The notes: generated by a model from the sequence alone, not told the origin. DNA of 64,000 bases from Pseudomonas lurida (GCF_002563895.1 NZ_PDJB01000001.1:4881501-4945500); one strand, 5' to 3'. Positions 25,965 through 35,952 are shown, numbered from the stretch's first letter. Numbers and translations are program-made.

Positions 25965-27137
25965 ATGGGGCAAAAAGCCGACGACATCGCCACCATTGGC
26001 CGAATCAGTGCCGTCCCCGCGATGCTCAAAGTCATCAGCGACATGACCGGCCTGCGCTTTGCCGCTGTGGCACGGGTGACCGACGACACCTGGACCGCCT
26101 GCGCCGTTCTCGACCAACTGGACTTCGGCCTCGGCGTCGGCGGTGAACTGGACCTGACCACCACGATCTGCCACGAAATTCGCGGCTCCCATGTGTCCGT
26201 GGTAATCGACAAGGCCAGCGAGGATCCGCTCTACCACGACCACCACACGCCGCGGCTCTATCAGTTTGAAAGCTACATTTCGGTGCCGGTGTTCCGCACC
26301 GACGGGAATTTTTTCGGCACGATCTGCGCCCTCGACCCCAACCCTGCCCACCTGCGCAGCAGCAGCATCCAGTCGACCATGGAGTCGTTCGCCCGGGTGC
26401 TGTCCTTGCAGATCGAAGCAGAAGAAGCCGCTCAGCACACCCATGCGCAATTGCTGGAAGAGCGCGACACCGCCGAACTGCGCGAGCAATTCATCGCCGT
26501 GCTTGGCCATGACCTGCGCAACCCGCTGTTTGCCATCAACTTCGGCGCCGAGCGGCTGCTGCGCAAGTTTCCAGACCCTGCCACCGATACCCTCGTACGC
26601 CATATCCTGGCCAGCGGTCGCCGCGCCGCGCAGTTGGTCGAAGACTTGCTGGACTTCGCCAGGGGCCGCATGGGCAGCGGTATTCCGCTGAACATCAGCG
26701 ATTGCCAGGGTTTGCAGGCGGCATTGCAGCATGTGGTCTCGGAGGTGCAGAGCGTGCACCCGCAGCGAGTGATCAAGGCGGACATCGGCGTTCTGCAGGG
26801 CGTGAGCGGCGACCGCGATCGCCTGGCACAGTTGCTGTCCAACTTGGTGGCCAATGCCATCCACCATGGCCGTCACGACGGGCCGGTGGAAGTCACGGCG
26901 AAGATCGAGCAGGGCCAGTTCAACCTGACGGTCAAGAACCCCGGGCAGATCGACGCGCAAGCCTTGCCCCGGCTGTTCGAGCCCTACTCACGCCCCGCCA
27001 AGGACACGCCCCAGGCCGGCCTGGGGCTGGGGTTGTATATCGTCAAGCAGATTGCCGACGCCCACGGCGGTGAGTTGAGCGTCTCCACCACCGCCGAGCA
27101 CGGCACCGTGTTCACATTCAGCCTGGCAACGGCCTGA
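25965..27137 (+). CDS. GAF-domain sensor histidine kinase (soluble, orphan)
   Basis: A 390-residue cytoplasmic kinase with a GAF domain at residues 15-155 (FESYISVPVFRTDGNFFGTI near 101-120), a HisKA dimerisation domain with phospho-acceptor His182 (VLGHDLRNPL) and an HATPase_c domain with N-box NLVANAIHHG and G-box GLGLGLYIVKQI. It has no membrane segment. No response regulator gene is adjacent, so the partner is elsewhere. It ends one base before the 3' end of a convergent chemoreceptor gene. Such GAF kinases sense small ligands, redox or light. Confidence 0.9.
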   Translation: MGQKADDIATIGRISAVPAMLKVISDMTGLRFAAVARVTDDTWTACAVLDQLDFGLGVGGELDLTTTICHEIRGSHVSVVIDKASEDPLYHDHHTPRLYQFESYISVPVFRTDGNFFGTICALDPNPAHLRSSSIQSTMESFARVLSLQIEAEEAAQHTHAQLLEERDTAELREQFIAVLGHDLRNPLFAINFGAERLLRKFPDPATDTLVRHILASGRRAAQLVEDLLDFARGRMGSGIPLNISDCQGLQAALQHVVSEVQSVHPQRVIKADIGVLQGVSGDRDRLAQLLSNLVANAIHHGRHDGPVEVTAKIEQGQFNLTVKNPGQIDAQALPRLFEPYSRPAKDTPQAGLGLGLYIVKQIADAHGGELSVSTTAEHGTVFTFSLATA

Positions 27138-28199
27138 TCAAGCGCCGAGGCGGGCCGTCACCTCGTTCAACTCACTCGACAACCCGCGCAGGTTATGGCT
27201 CGCCGCTTCGGTGCGCTTGACGTTATCGAGGTTGGCCGTCGCCACCGTGGTGATCTGTGTGATGTTGCGCGAGATGTCTTCGGCCACCGAGGTCTGCTCC
27301 TCGGCCGCCGTGGCGATCTGGCGGTTCATGTCGCGGATCGCCTCGACGGCCTGGGTGATATGAGCCAGCATGGCACCGGCCTGGGTGACCTTCTCCACAC
27401 TCTCATCGCTGCATGACTGGCCGCTCACGATCGCCTCGGCCGCATCCACCGCGCCGGTCTGCACCGCCTCGATAATCCCGTTGATCTCGATGATCGACGC
27501 CGCCGTGCGTTGCGCCAGGCTGCGCACCTCATCGGCCACCACCGCAAAACCACGGCCGGCTTCGCCCGCGCGCGCGGCTTCAATGGCGGCGTTCAGCGCC
27601 AGCAGGTTGGTCTGCTCGGCGATCCCACGAATCACTTCCAGCACCTTGCCGATGCGCACGCTGTCGGTTTCCAGACGGCGGATGATGGTGCCCGTGTTGA
27701 GGATCTCGTTGCGCATCTGGCCAGCAATGGCATTCAACTCGCCGCTGGCGCTGACCAGGTCGGTGGCGCTGCGCTGCAGGCGGCTGAAGGTTTCAGCGAG
27801 GAAGTCGCGCAAGGTATTCGCGGCAGCCGCCAGATGGCCGAGTTCATCCTGGCGACGGCTGGCCACGCGCTCGGCGAAGCGGCCGTGGCTCAGTTGCGTC
27901 ACGTAGTCGATCAGGCTGCGGATCGGCAGGATCAGGTTGCGGTTGATCAGCCACAGACTGAACAAGCCGATCAACACACTGGAGAGCACCATGATTGCCA
28001 GTCCTACCAGCACGGTACGCTCGGCGTAGGCACTGATGGCCCTGGATTGCTGGCTGCCTTGTTCGCGCAGATCACTGACCAGCGCACTCATCTGCTCACT
28101 GGCGGCGCGGTCGACGCCCTTGACCGCCGTGTCGCCGGCGCTCGCATCGCCACCGGCGGCCACGTAGGCATCGCGGCCTTTCTGGTAGGCAACCCCCAA
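27138..28199 (-). pseudogene. 5'-truncated methyl-accepting chemotaxis protein
   Basis: The 353-residue frame holds one membrane helix (about residues 63-85), a HAMP domain, and a complete cytoplasmic signalling domain with the hairpin [20 protein letters not shown]. Upstream of it the first transmembrane helix and most of the periplasmic ligand-binding domain are missing: reading the same frame past the start codon (a TTG at 28199) gives only a further 12 codons before a stop. The 5' end lies against the promoter of the transporter gene. It is probably a decayed receptor; a shortened functional protein with one TM is possible. Convergent with the GAF kinase. Confidence 0.65.
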
Positions 28200-28303
28200 T
28201 TGCTGGGGTTCCTGTCGCTCGTCACAAAACTGTCAAATTCACTTGCAATGATTCGCTACGCGACCTGTGAAACGTCCTACAGGCCTTTTCTCTGCGAGCC
28301 CTC

Positions 28304-29326
28304 ATGAACCACAGCATCGACCACAGCCACCAGGACTCCGACCTGTTTGGCTTGCTTTACGGTTTCCGTTTTCGCCCCGGTGAAAAGGGCGAGCAGATCG
28401 ATTCGGCCACGGCGCTCCAGGCCCTGCGGCAACCGGACGACCCGCAAGAGTTTTTGTGGCTGCACCTGAACCTCGCGCACGCGGCGTGCGAGCGCTGGAT
28501 GCAGGCAAACCTGGACCTACCGGAAGAATTCTTCGAAGCCCTGCACGAGGGGTCGCGCTCGACGCGCATCGAACACGTCGACTCGGCCTTGCTGGCGGTG
28601 GTCAACGACGTGGTGTTCAACTTCAGCAGCATGGTGTCGTCGGATATTTCCACGCTGTGGGTGTGTGCCCGCAGTCGCCTGCTGATCAGCGCGCGCCTGC
28701 AACCACTGCACTCGGTGGACAAACTGCGCTCGTCGGTGAAGGCCGGTGAAAGCTTTCGCTCGCCGCTGGCGTTGCTGGTGCACTTGCTGCGCGACCAGGG
28801 TGAGGTGCTGACGCAGATCGTGCGCAAGACCAGCATCAGCGTCGACCATATCGAAGACCAGTTACTGTCTTCACGCCTGTCCACTAACCGCGCCGAACTC
28901 GGTGCGGCGCGCCGGGTGCTGGTACGCCTGCAACGCCTGTTGGCGCTGGAGCCTGGCTCGCTGCTGCGCCTGCTCAACCGCCCGCCCCAGTGGCTGCAGA
29001 AGGAAGACGTGAAGGAATTGCGTAAATCCACCGAAGAGTTTGCGCTGATCATCAACGACCTGATGGCCCTGGGCGAACGCATCAAGCTGTTGCAGGAAGA
29101 GATCGCCGCCAACCTCAACGAACAAAGCAACCGCACGCTGTTCACCCTCACCGTGGTGACGGTGCTGGCGTTGCCGATCAACATCATCGCCGGCTTTTTC
29201 GGCATGAACGTTGGGGGGGTGCCGCTTTCCCAGGACCCGGAGGGGTTTTGGATATTGGTGGCGTTGGTGGCTACCTTCACATTGATCGCCGGGCGTTGGG
29301 CCTTTAGGAAACGCAAAGACTATTGA
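28304..29326 (+). CDS. ZntB/CorA-family divalent metal transporter
   Basis: A 340-residue CorA-superfamily channel of the inner membrane. The large cytoplasmic domain is helical, and two membrane helices sit at the C-terminus, the first ending in the signature GMNVGG, which is the ZntB-type variant of GMN. It may import or export Zn2+ or Mg2+. The promoter is in the 105 bases shared with the truncated chemoreceptor. Start ATG 28304 gives MNHSIDHSHQDSD, rich in His/Asp, fitting metal handling. Confidence 0.9.
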   Translation: MNHSIDHSHQDSDLFGLLYGFRFRPGEKGEQIDSATALQALRQPDDPQEFLWLHLNLAHAACERWMQANLDLPEEFFEALHEGSRSTRIEHVDSALLAVVNDVVFNFSSMVSSDISTLWVCARSRLLISARLQPLHSVDKLRSSVKAGESFRSPLALLVHLLRDQGEVLTQIVRKTSISVDHIEDQLLSSRLSTNRAELGAARRVLVRLQRLLALEPGSLLRLLNRPPQWLQKEDVKELRKSTEEFALIINDLMALGERIKLLQEEIAANLNEQSNRTLFTLTVVTVLALPINIIAGFFGMNVGGVPLSQDPEGFWILVALVATFTLIAGRWAFRKRKDY

Positions 29327-29344
29327 ATTAAAATGCCGTCAAAC

Positions 29345-29434
29345 GGTGGGAGTGGGCCTGCCCGTGAATGCGGTGTATCAGTTAAAGCTAAGTTGACTGA
29401 CACATTGCATTCGCGAGCAAGCCCGCTCCCACAC
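29345..29434. repeat. REP doublet (REPIN-like)
   Basis: GGTGGGAGTGGGCCTGCCCG at one end and CGAGCAAGCCCGCTCCCACA at the other, inverted with about 50 bases between. This is the GGGCTTG variant of the repeat. Confidence 0.8.
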
Positions 29435-29559
29435 GGGTTTTGCGCTGCTCACAGGACAAGCGGCGACCTCAATACCGCTAAACACTGACCTGCGGCAGCA
29501 TCTCTGTAACATTCTGCAATGACTATGAACGACATCCTCCCCACACTGGATGCCCCGGC

Positions 29560-31176
29560 ATGGCCACCCCTTCACTGACTGCCTCCCCCCACGCTTCACC
29601 TGCAGACCCTAAACCCAGGCTGGACAAGAAACCCGGCCTGGTGACGGTGATCATCTTCTTCGCCGTGCTCGCCATGGGCCTGTTGTTCACCGCCTACAGC
29701 CTCATGCATGACATGCACGAGATGGGGGCTCAACTCACTACCTGGACGCCGTTTTTACTGCTCGGTGTGGCGCTGTTGATCGCCCTGGGTTTCGAGTTCG
29801 TCAACGGCTTCCACGACACCGCCAACGCGGTGGCGACGGTGATCTACACCAACTCGTTGCCGCCGCATTTTGCGGTGGTGTGGTCCGGTTTTTTCAACTT
29901 TCTCGGCGTACTGCTTTCCAGCGGCGCCGTGGCGTTCGGCATCATTGCACTGCTGCCGGTCGAGTTGATCTTGCAGGTGGGTTCATCGGCCGGTTTCGCG
30001 ATGATCTTCGCCCTGTTGATCGCCGCAATCCTGTGGAACCTCGGCACCTGGTGGCTGGGTTTGCCCGCCTCGTCGTCCCACACCCTGATCGGCTCGATCA
30101 TCGGCGTGGGCGTGGCGAATGCCCTGATGCACGGGCGCGACGGCACCAGTGGTGTGGACTGGAGCCAGGCGATCAAGATCGGTTACGCCTTGCTGCTGTC
30201 GCCGCTGATCGGCTTCGCGTTTGCGGCCATGCTGTTGCTGGCGCTGCGTGCCTTCGTCAAGAACCGTGCGCTGTACAAGGCGCCGAAAGGTGACACCCCG
30301 CCGCCGTGGTGGATCCGCGGCATGCTGATTGCCACCTGCACCGGCGTGTCCTTCGCCCACGGCTCCAACGACGGGCAAAAAGGCATGGGCCTGATCATGC
30401 TCATCCTGGTGGGCACCCTGCCGATGGCCTATGCGCTGAACCGCACCATGCCGGCCGAGCAGTCCTTGCAGTTCGCGGCCGTGGCCGAAGTCACCCAGGC
30501 CGCCCTGGTGAAAAGTGCCCCCCACGCTTTGACCGGCGATCCGCGCCCTATTCTCTCGACCTATGTGCGCACCAAGGAACCTACGGCCGAACTGGTGCCT
30601 GCCCTCGCCGCCCTGGCCGGGCAGATCGGTGATGAAGTCAAAGGTTACGGCTCCCTGGCCAAAGTGCCTGCCGAGGCCGTCGGCAATGTGCGCAACGACA
30701 TGTACCTGAGCAGTGAAACCATTCGCCTGATGGACAAGGGCAAGGTCGGCAATTTCGACGCGGATACCCAGGGCAAGCTGCAACTGTTCAAGCAACAGAT
30801 CGACAGTTCCACGCGCTTCATTCCGTTATGGGTGAAGATCGCCGTGGCGATCGCCCTGGGCCTGGGCACCATGGTGGGCTGGAAACGCATCGTGGTGACC
30901 GTCGGCGAGAAGATCGGCAAGACGCACCTGACCTACGCCCAGGGTGCCTCGGCGGAAATGGTGGCGATGCTGACCATTGGCGCGGCGGATATGTATGGGC
31001 TGCCGGTGTCGACCACCCATGTGTTGTCGTCGGGTGTGGCGGGGACCATGGTGGCCAACGGGGGCGGGTTACAGATGCGCACTATCCGCAATCTGGCGAT
31101 GGCGTGGGTGCTGACGTTACCGGCCGCCATCCTGCTTTCAGGCAGCCTCTACTGGCTGTTCACCCAACTCTTCTAA
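29560..31176 (+). CDS. pitA: Low-affinity inorganic phosphate transporter, Pit family
   Basis: A 538-residue inner-membrane phosphate:H+ symporter with metal-phosphate specificity known for the family. The two PHO4 halves are visible: GFEFVNGFHDTANAVATVIY near residue 75 and GVSFAHGSNDGQKGMGLIM near 265, each with the conserved G-x(2)-D/N-x(2)-N pattern. A hydrophilic central insert of about 150 residues separates the second from the final helices. The start is not supported by a Shine-Dalgarno; no better in-frame one is visible. A REP hairpin follows the stop. Confidence 0.93.
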   Translation: MATPSLTASPHASPADPKPRLDKKPGLVTVIIFFAVLAMGLLFTAYSLMHDMHEMGAQLTTWTPFLLLGVALLIALGFEFVNGFHDTANAVATVIYTNSLPPHFAVVWSGFFNFLGVLLSSGAVAFGIIALLPVELILQVGSSAGFAMIFALLIAAILWNLGTWWLGLPASSSHTLIGSIIGVGVANALMHGRDGTSGVDWSQAIKIGYALLLSPLIGFAFAAMLLLALRAFVKNRALYKAPKGDTPPPWWIRGMLIATCTGVSFAHGSNDGQKGMGLIMLILVGTLPMAYALNRTMPAEQSLQFAAVAEVTQAALVKSAPHALTGDPRPILSTYVRTKEPTAELVPALAALAGQIGDEVKGYGSLAKVPAEAVGNVRNDMYLSSETIRLMDKGKVGNFDADTQGKLQLFKQQIDSSTRFIPLWVKIAVAIALGLGTMVGWKRIVVTVGEKIGKTHLTYAQGASAEMVAMLTIGAADMYGLPVSTTHVLSSGVAGTMVANGGGLQMRTIRNLAMAWVLTLPAAILLSGSLYWLFTQLF

Positions 31177-31191
31177 CGCCACACAGCACAC

Positions 31192-31223
31192 AATGTGGGA
31201 GCGGGCTTGCCCGCTCCCACATT
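31192..31223. repeat. REP hairpin after pitA
   Basis: AATGTGGGAGCGGG and CCCGCTCCCACATT form a perfect 14-base-pair stem around the loop CTTG. It lies between convergent genes pitA and pxpC and could protect or end both transcripts. Confidence 0.85.
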
Positions 31224-31238
31224 TGGCGTTGTATTGCT

Positions 31239-32213
31239 TCAGTGATTGAAGAGTCCAGTCATAGCCTTCAGCCGTTTTTTGTACACCCGCCGCGCCTCCA
31301 ACGCCTCCTCCAGCGTCACCGCCACAAACCCTGCCCGCTGGTTTGGCTGCATTTGACCGATCAGGTCCAGGTCGGCGCTGATCACCGTGCCGATCATCGC
31401 GTAGCCACCGCCCGATACCGCGTCCCGATGCAACACAATCGGCTCCAGGCCGGCCGGCACCTGGATCGACCCAATCGGGTAGCAACTGTCGACGATGTTC
31501 GACGGATCCGATCCCGCGCCAAAGGGTTGCTCCCGCGGCTGGAAGGTCAATGCACTGCCGCCCTTGAAGCGATAGCCGATGCGGTCGGCCTCGGACCCCA
31601 CGGTCCAGGGCTCGGCAAAAAAGCTGGCTTTGGCCGCAGCGGTCAATCGCTCGTAATACAGGCCGGGCACCACACGCAGGGTCACATCACCGCCCACCGA
31701 TCGGCGCAACGCCATCGGCAGGCTATTGCCCGCACGGCCCGTGCCGCTGGGTTCGCCAATGGGCAACTCATCGCCTTCCTGCAAACGCCGCCCGTGAAAC
31801 CCGCCAAGTGCGCCGAGGGTATACGTCGAGCGACTGCCAAGGACCAATGGCACGTCAATGCCGCCGGCCACCGCGAGGTAGGTGCGGGCGCCGGCCCTGG
31901 GAAATTCAAAGCGCAAGACCTGCCCGGCACGCACCTGGAACGCGGTGTCCTGATGCACCACCTCACCGTCCAGGCGCGGCGACATCAACGCGCCGCTGAG
32001 TGCCACCAGCGCGTCCTGTTGAAACGCCAGTTCGGGACCGATCAGCGTGCATTCCAGGCCCGCCGCGCCGGCCGGGTTGCCCACCAAATGGTTGGCCGCA
32101 CTCAATGCGTATTGGTCCAGCGCACCTGACGGCGGGATGCCCAAGTGGTAGTAACCTTCGCGGCCAAGGTCCTGCACGGAGGTGGCGAGGCCGGGTTTGA
32201 GGACCTTGATCAT
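31239..32213 (-). CDS. pxpC: 5-oxoprolinase subunit C (biotin-dependent carboxyltransferase-like)
   Basis: The 324-residue partner of PxpB in ATP-dependent hydrolysis of pyroglutamate. It has the cyclophilin-like carboxyltransferase fold: LATSVQDLGREGYYHLGIPPSGALDQ near residue 10-35 (a family hallmark), and RTYLAVAGGIDVP, GSRSTYTLGALGGF near 120-150. It overlaps pxpB by four bases (ATGA), showing co-translation. The pxpABC operon lies between a LysR gene and pitA. Confidence 0.9.
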   Translation of the reverse strand: MIKVLKPGLATSVQDLGREGYYHLGIPPSGALDQYALSAANHLVGNPAGAAGLECTLIGPELAFQQDALVALSGALMSPRLDGEVVHQDTAFQVRAGQVLRFEFPRAGARTYLAVAGGIDVPLVLGSRSTYTLGALGGFHGRRLQEGDELPIGEPSGTGRAGNSLPMALRRSVGGDVTLRVVPGLYYERLTAAAKASFFAEPWTVGSEADRIGYRFKGGSALTFQPREQPFGAGSDPSNIVDSCYPIGSIQVPAGLEPIVLHRDAVSGGGYAMIGTVISADLDLIGQMQPNQRAGFVAVTLEEALEARRVYKKRLKAMTGLFNH

Positions 32214-33088
32214 GCCAGCGCCTCCTGCAGGGTTTTCGGATAACCGATAGGGTCGGCGAGAAAGGCATCGAGGGAAAATTCCACCGGGCGGATGCGCAGG
32301 TCGAAACGGCCGGCGTCCACATCGGCCACCGCCTGGTCGTAGGCGTCACGGTCCATCGGTTTGAACTGCACGATATCGCCGGGGCGGAAGAACACCATGT
32401 GTTCCTTGAGGTACGCCAGTTGCTGCGCCGGGTCGTAGATCGGCGCCGGGGTCACGCCGAACATCTGGTAACCGCCGGCACCGCGCACCGAGTAGATGCA
32501 CCCAAAACAGCCACCATGGCCGAGGGTGAGTTTCGGCGTGTCGGTGCGCGGTCGCAGGTACTTGGGCACCTGCAATTGGCGCGCGCGCTCGACCATCTGG
32601 AACATGAACGGCAAGCCCGCGACAAAGCCGACCATCGACACAAACCACGGCGCGCCACTGTGGGCGGCGATAAACGCGTCGACGTCGGCCAGGCCGTTTA
32701 TGCGCGCGGCGTACTCCAGGTCGGTGCCGCTGGGGTCTTGATGACGGTCACGAAAACGCATCAGGGTTTCATGGGTCCAGGGGTCGTTGTAGAGCACCGG
32801 GATTTCGATGATGCGCGTGTGCAACGTGCGTTCGGCCACGGCCTGGGTTTCGGCGGTCTGCACCGCATCGAGCAATACGTGGGGCGCGATGCGGTCGGGG
32901 TCGAAGCGAATCTGGAACGACGCATTGGCCAGGCACACATCCAGCACGCCTTCGAGCGCCAGGCGCTCCACCGCGCGGGTCACCGCCATGCCTTTGAAAA
33001 AGGCCTCCAGGGACATGCTGTCGCTGACCTCGGCAAACAGGTGTTCATCACCACCGAAGCTGTAGCGGATGGGGGACGTTTCAGCCAT
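32210..33088 (-). CDS. pxpB: 5-oxoprolinase subunit B-like protein (long form)
   Basis: A 292-residue protein of the allophanate-hydrolase subunit 1/PxpB family: FGGDEHLFAEVSDSMS near the start, GFVAGLPFMFQM near 165, and GHGGCFGCIYSVRGAGGYQM. The usual PxpB is nearer 220 residues, so this is the longer type with an extra N-terminal segment. The start at 33088 follows AGAGG; the reported frame to 33109 is seven codons longer. It would form a complex with PxpC and PxpA to cleave 5-oxoproline, although carboxylase-type partners have been described for longer forms. Confidence 0.82.
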   Translation of the reverse strand: MAETSPIRYSFGGDEHLFAEVSDSMSLEAFFKGMAVTRAVERLALEGVLDVCLANASFQIRFDPDRIAPHVLLDAVQTAETQAVAERTLHTRIIEIPVLYNDPWTHETLMRFRDRHQDPSGTDLEYAARINGLADVDAFIAAHSGAPWFVSMVGFVAGLPFMFQMVERARQLQVPKYLRPRTDTPKLTLGHGGCFGCIYSVRGAGGYQMFGVTPAPIYDPAQQLAYLKEHMVFFRPGDIVQFKPMDRDAYDQAVADVDAGRFDLRIRPVEFSLDAFLADPIGYPKTLQEALA

Positions 33089-33147
33089 GTCTGTTCCTCT
33101 TGGAATCATTGTAGAAAGGCAGGCGAAAAAAAATAAGCGATGTTTTT

Positions 33148-33906
33148 TTATTGGGGTGTTTTGACCGTAATGCCCGCTTGATCCAGGGCTTCGCGGGTGG
33201 CCTCCACCAACTCCAGCGCACCGGGGGTGTCACTGTGCAGGCAGATGGAGTCGAATTCGATGAACAGGTCTTCGCCTTCCACAGTTCGTACAAGCCCGGT
33301 CTGACACGCCCTAAGGACGCGCGCCGCCACTGTCGCAGGATCCAGCGCCCGCACGGTGCGGGTAAACACGATGGAACCTGTCAGGTCGTATTCACGGTCA
33401 GCGTAAAACTCGCGCACCACCGGTTGCCCCAGCTCTGTGGCGATCCGCCAGATCACCGAGTTGGGCATGCAGTACAGCAGCAGTGTGGGCTCGATGATGC
33501 GCAGGTTTTGAACGAGCAGGCGCGCGGCTTCTTCATCGCGAGCCAGGTGCATGTACAGCGCGCCGTGGGGCTTGATATGTTGCAGGGTCAGGCCCTGGGC
33601 GCGGGCGATTTCACGCAGGGCGCCGAGCTGGTAGAGCATGTCGTCCACCAGTTCCTGGGCCGGTGCGTTGATGTGGCGACGGCCAAAGCCGACCAGATCC
33701 CGAAAGCCCGGGTGCGCGCCGATGGCCACGCCCAATTGCTTGGCGCGTTCGACGGTAAGGCGCATGGTACCGGGGTCGCCGGCGTGGAAGCCGGTGGCGA
33801 TATTGGCCGAGCTGATATACGCCATCAGCTGCGCATCGACGCCATCGCCGATCGTCCAGGGGCCGAAGCCCTCGCCCATGTCCGAGTTGAAATCCACTGC
33901 CTGCAT
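33148..33906 (-). CDS. pxpA: 5-oxoprolinase subunit A (LamB/YcsF family)
   Basis: A 252-residue LamB/YcsF protein, first gene of the pxpABC operon and part of the ATP-dependent pyroglutamate-hydrolysing complex. The family start [14 protein letters not shown] and the later [15 protein letters not shown] and [15 protein letters not shown] motifs are all present. Start 33906 follows GGAG; a longer frame to 34038 runs into the divergent LysR promoter. It is divergent from a LysR gene that probably regulates it. Confidence 0.92.
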   Translation of the reverse strand: MQAVDFNSDMGEGFGPWTIGDGVDAQLMAYISSANIATGFHAGDPGTMRLTVERAKQLGVAIGAHPGFRDLVGFGRRHINAPAQELVDDMLYQLGALREIARAQGLTLQHIKPHGALYMHLARDEEAARLLVQNLRIIEPTLLLYCMPNSVIWRIATELGQPVVREFYADREYDLTGSIVFTRTVRALDPATVAARVLRACQTGLVRTVEGEDLFIEFDSICLHSDTPGALELVEATREALDQAGITVKTPQ

Positions 33907-33973
33907 CGAAGTCGCTCCGCCTAAGTGATGGTGGAAAAGTAGGCTGCGGCTTGACCCCTTGGGAAGATCTATT

Positions 33974-34004
33974 ATCAGATAGCCCATCTTCTGAAAATCA
34001 GATA
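33974..34004. promoter_or_regulatory. Candidate LysR site: direct repeats upstream of pxpA
   Basis: ATCAGATA occurs at 33974-33981 and again at 33997-34004, 23 bases apart, and the bases between contain the inverted CAGAT...ATCT motif (CAGA-N10-TCTG). It lies in the 130-base gap between the divergent pxpA and LysR genes. Confidence 0.45.
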
Positions 34005-34036
34005 ACCACACCCTCACCCGACGGTAGGAGCCCGGC

Positions 34037-34954
34037 ATGTCCCTGACCCTGCGCCAAGTCCGCTACTTCGTCGCCACCGCCGAAATCGGCCAGATTTCCC
34101 AAGCGGCGATTCACCTGAACATTTCCCAGTCAGCGGTGACCACGGCGATCAAGGAGCTGGAAGCCATGCTCGGCGTGCAGCTGTTCATGCGTTCGGCCCA
34201 AGGCATGAACCTGACCGACGCCGGCCGGCACTTTCTCAACCGTGCCTACGTGATTCTGCGCAGCGTGGACGATGCACTCAACAGCCCGCTGCCCGACTAC
34301 CGCGCCAGCGGGGTGCTGCGCCTGGCGGCCAGCTACACGGTGCTTGGCTACTTCCTGCCGCACCACTTGCAGCGCATGGAACACTGGCACCCGGACGTGA
34401 CCATCGAAGTCTTCGAGCAGGAACGCCAGGCCATCGAACAAGGCCTGCTCGACGGCCAGTTCGACATGGCGGTGGTGCTCACCGCCAACCTCACCCACCC
34501 GGCGATCGTCTCGGAAATCCTGTTCAATTCGGAACGCCGCCTGTGGCTGCCCAGCCATCATCCCTTGTGCGAACGCGGCGCCGTGAGCCTGGCCGACGTG
34601 GCCCGGGAACCCTACATCCTGCTCACCGTCGACGAGGCCGAACACAGCGCCATGCGTTACTGGGAACAGGCCGGGCAAATGCCCAATGTGCGGCTGCGCA
34701 CCAGCTCGGTGGAGGCCGTGCGCAGCATGGTCGCCAACGGCAGCGGCGTGGCGATCCTGTCAGACCTGGTGCATCGGCCCTGGTCCCTGGAAGGCAAGCG
34801 CATCGAAACCCTGACCGTCACTGACCAGGTGGCACCCATGAGCGTGGGCCTGGCCTGGCACCGCGAGCGCGCGTTCACCCCGGCGATGCAGGCAGTGCGC
34901 GATTACTTCCACGACGCCTTCCTGGCGCCGCAGCAGTTGTCTGCACGGCGTTAG
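34037..34954 (+). CDS. LysR regulator, probably of pxpABC
   Basis: A 305-residue LysR protein: HTH at residues 3-60 ([20 protein letters not shown]), LysR effector domain to the end. Shine-Dalgarno TAGGAG is six bases before the start. It is divergent from pxpABC, the typical place for a regulator that responds to 5-oxoproline or to a related amino acid. Its 3' end overlaps the next, convergent LysR gene. Confidence 0.9.
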   Translation: MSLTLRQVRYFVATAEIGQISQAAIHLNISQSAVTTAIKELEAMLGVQLFMRSAQGMNLTDAGRHFLNRAYVILRSVDDALNSPLPDYRASGVLRLAASYTVLGYFLPHHLQRMEHWHPDVTIEVFEQERQAIEQGLLDGQFDMAVVLTANLTHPAIVSEILFNSERRLWLPSHHPLCERGAVSLADVAREPYILLTVDEAEHSAMRYWEQAGQMPNVRLRTSSVEAVRSMVANGSGVAILSDLVHRPWSLEGKRIETLTVTDQVAPMSVGLAWHRERAFTPAMQAVRDYFHDAFLAPQQLSARR

Positions 34955-35847
34955 AGCTGGGCTTGCAAGGTGGCGGCCAGCCAATCCATGAACACCCGCA
35001 CGCGTTGCGGCAAATGGCGTTGACCGGCGTAGAGCAGGGACACCTCCAGCGGTGGCGCCACGAAGTCCGGCAAGACGCTGATCAATTCGCCCCGGGCCAG
35101 TAAATCGCGGACGCCGAGCAACGGCACCTGCGTGATACCAAAGCCGCCCAGGCACGCCGCCTGATAGGCATCGGTGCTGTTGACGGTGACACGCCCTTCC
35201 ATCGGCACCCGCAGCACCTTGCCGCCCGACTGATATTCAAAGCCGGATGACCGTGCGCCCAGCGGCCGTACGTAATGCACCAAGTGATGATTGGCCAAGT
35301 CAGCCAGGGTGTGGGGCACCCCCTGGCGTTGAAGGTAGGCCGGACTCGCACAGTTGACCATCGGCATACTGCACACCCGGCGCGCCACGACGGTTTGATC
35401 AGGCTGGGCGCCCACTCGCAGGACGCAGTCGAAGCCTTCGGCGATCAGGTCCACCTGGCGGTCCGAGCTGCTGATTTCCATCTGGATCAGCGGGTGTCGC
35501 TCCATGAACAGCGGCAGGTGCGGCAGGACCATGTTCCGCGCCGTCACATTGGGCATATCCACCCGAATGCGCCCGCTGAGCTGGGCTTCATCCTGGCGAA
35601 ACAGCCCCTCCAGTTCCTCCATGTGCGACAGCAGGTCCTTGCTGCGCTCGTACAACACGCGGCCGTCCTGGGTGGCCTGCACCTTGCGCGTGGTGCGCTG
35701 CAACAAGCGTGCGCCGAGCAACGCCTCCAACGCCTGCACATGCTCGGACACGGTGGAGCGCGGCAGCCCCAGGCTCTCGCCGGCCTGGGTGAAGCTCGAC
35801 AGCTCGGTGACGCGCACGAAGGTGCGCAGCAGTTCAAGTTTGTTCAT
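34951..35847 (-). CDS. LysR regulator, probably of the adjacent SDR gene
   Basis: A 298-residue LysR protein with HTH at residues 3-60 (ELSSFTQAGESLGLPRSTVS) and an effector domain. It belongs to the large AbgT/DsdC-like LysR branch with MNKLELLRTFVRV at its start. It is divergent from the SDR gene, and 105 bases separate the two starts. Confidence 0.9.
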   Translation of the reverse strand: MNKLELLRTFVRVTELSSFTQAGESLGLPRSTVSEHVQALEALLGARLLQRTTRKVQATQDGRVLYERSKDLLSHMEELEGLFRQDEAQLSGRIRVDMPNVTARNMVLPHLPLFMERHPLIQMEISSSDRQVDLIAEGFDCVLRVGAQPDQTVVARRVCSMPMVNCASPAYLQRQGVPHTLADLANHHLVHYVRPLGARSSGFEYQSGGKVLRVPMEGRVTVNSTDAYQAACLGGFGITQVPLLGVRDLLARGELISVLPDFVAPPLEVSLLYAGQRHLPQRVRVFMDWLAATLQAQL

Positions 35848-35952
35848 GGATTGTTCGCCTTATCCGGCCAGTGATTCCGGTATAGCGCTGTTTATCACGT
35901 CAGGCACGAATAAATACACTTCCTCCCACTGATCACCTGAGAGGACATCACC

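Noticed and set aside
29520..29579. Short frame MTMNDILPTLDAPAWPPLH overlapping the pitA start as a leader peptide
   Set aside because: It has no Shine-Dalgarno and nothing to support translational control; likely chance.
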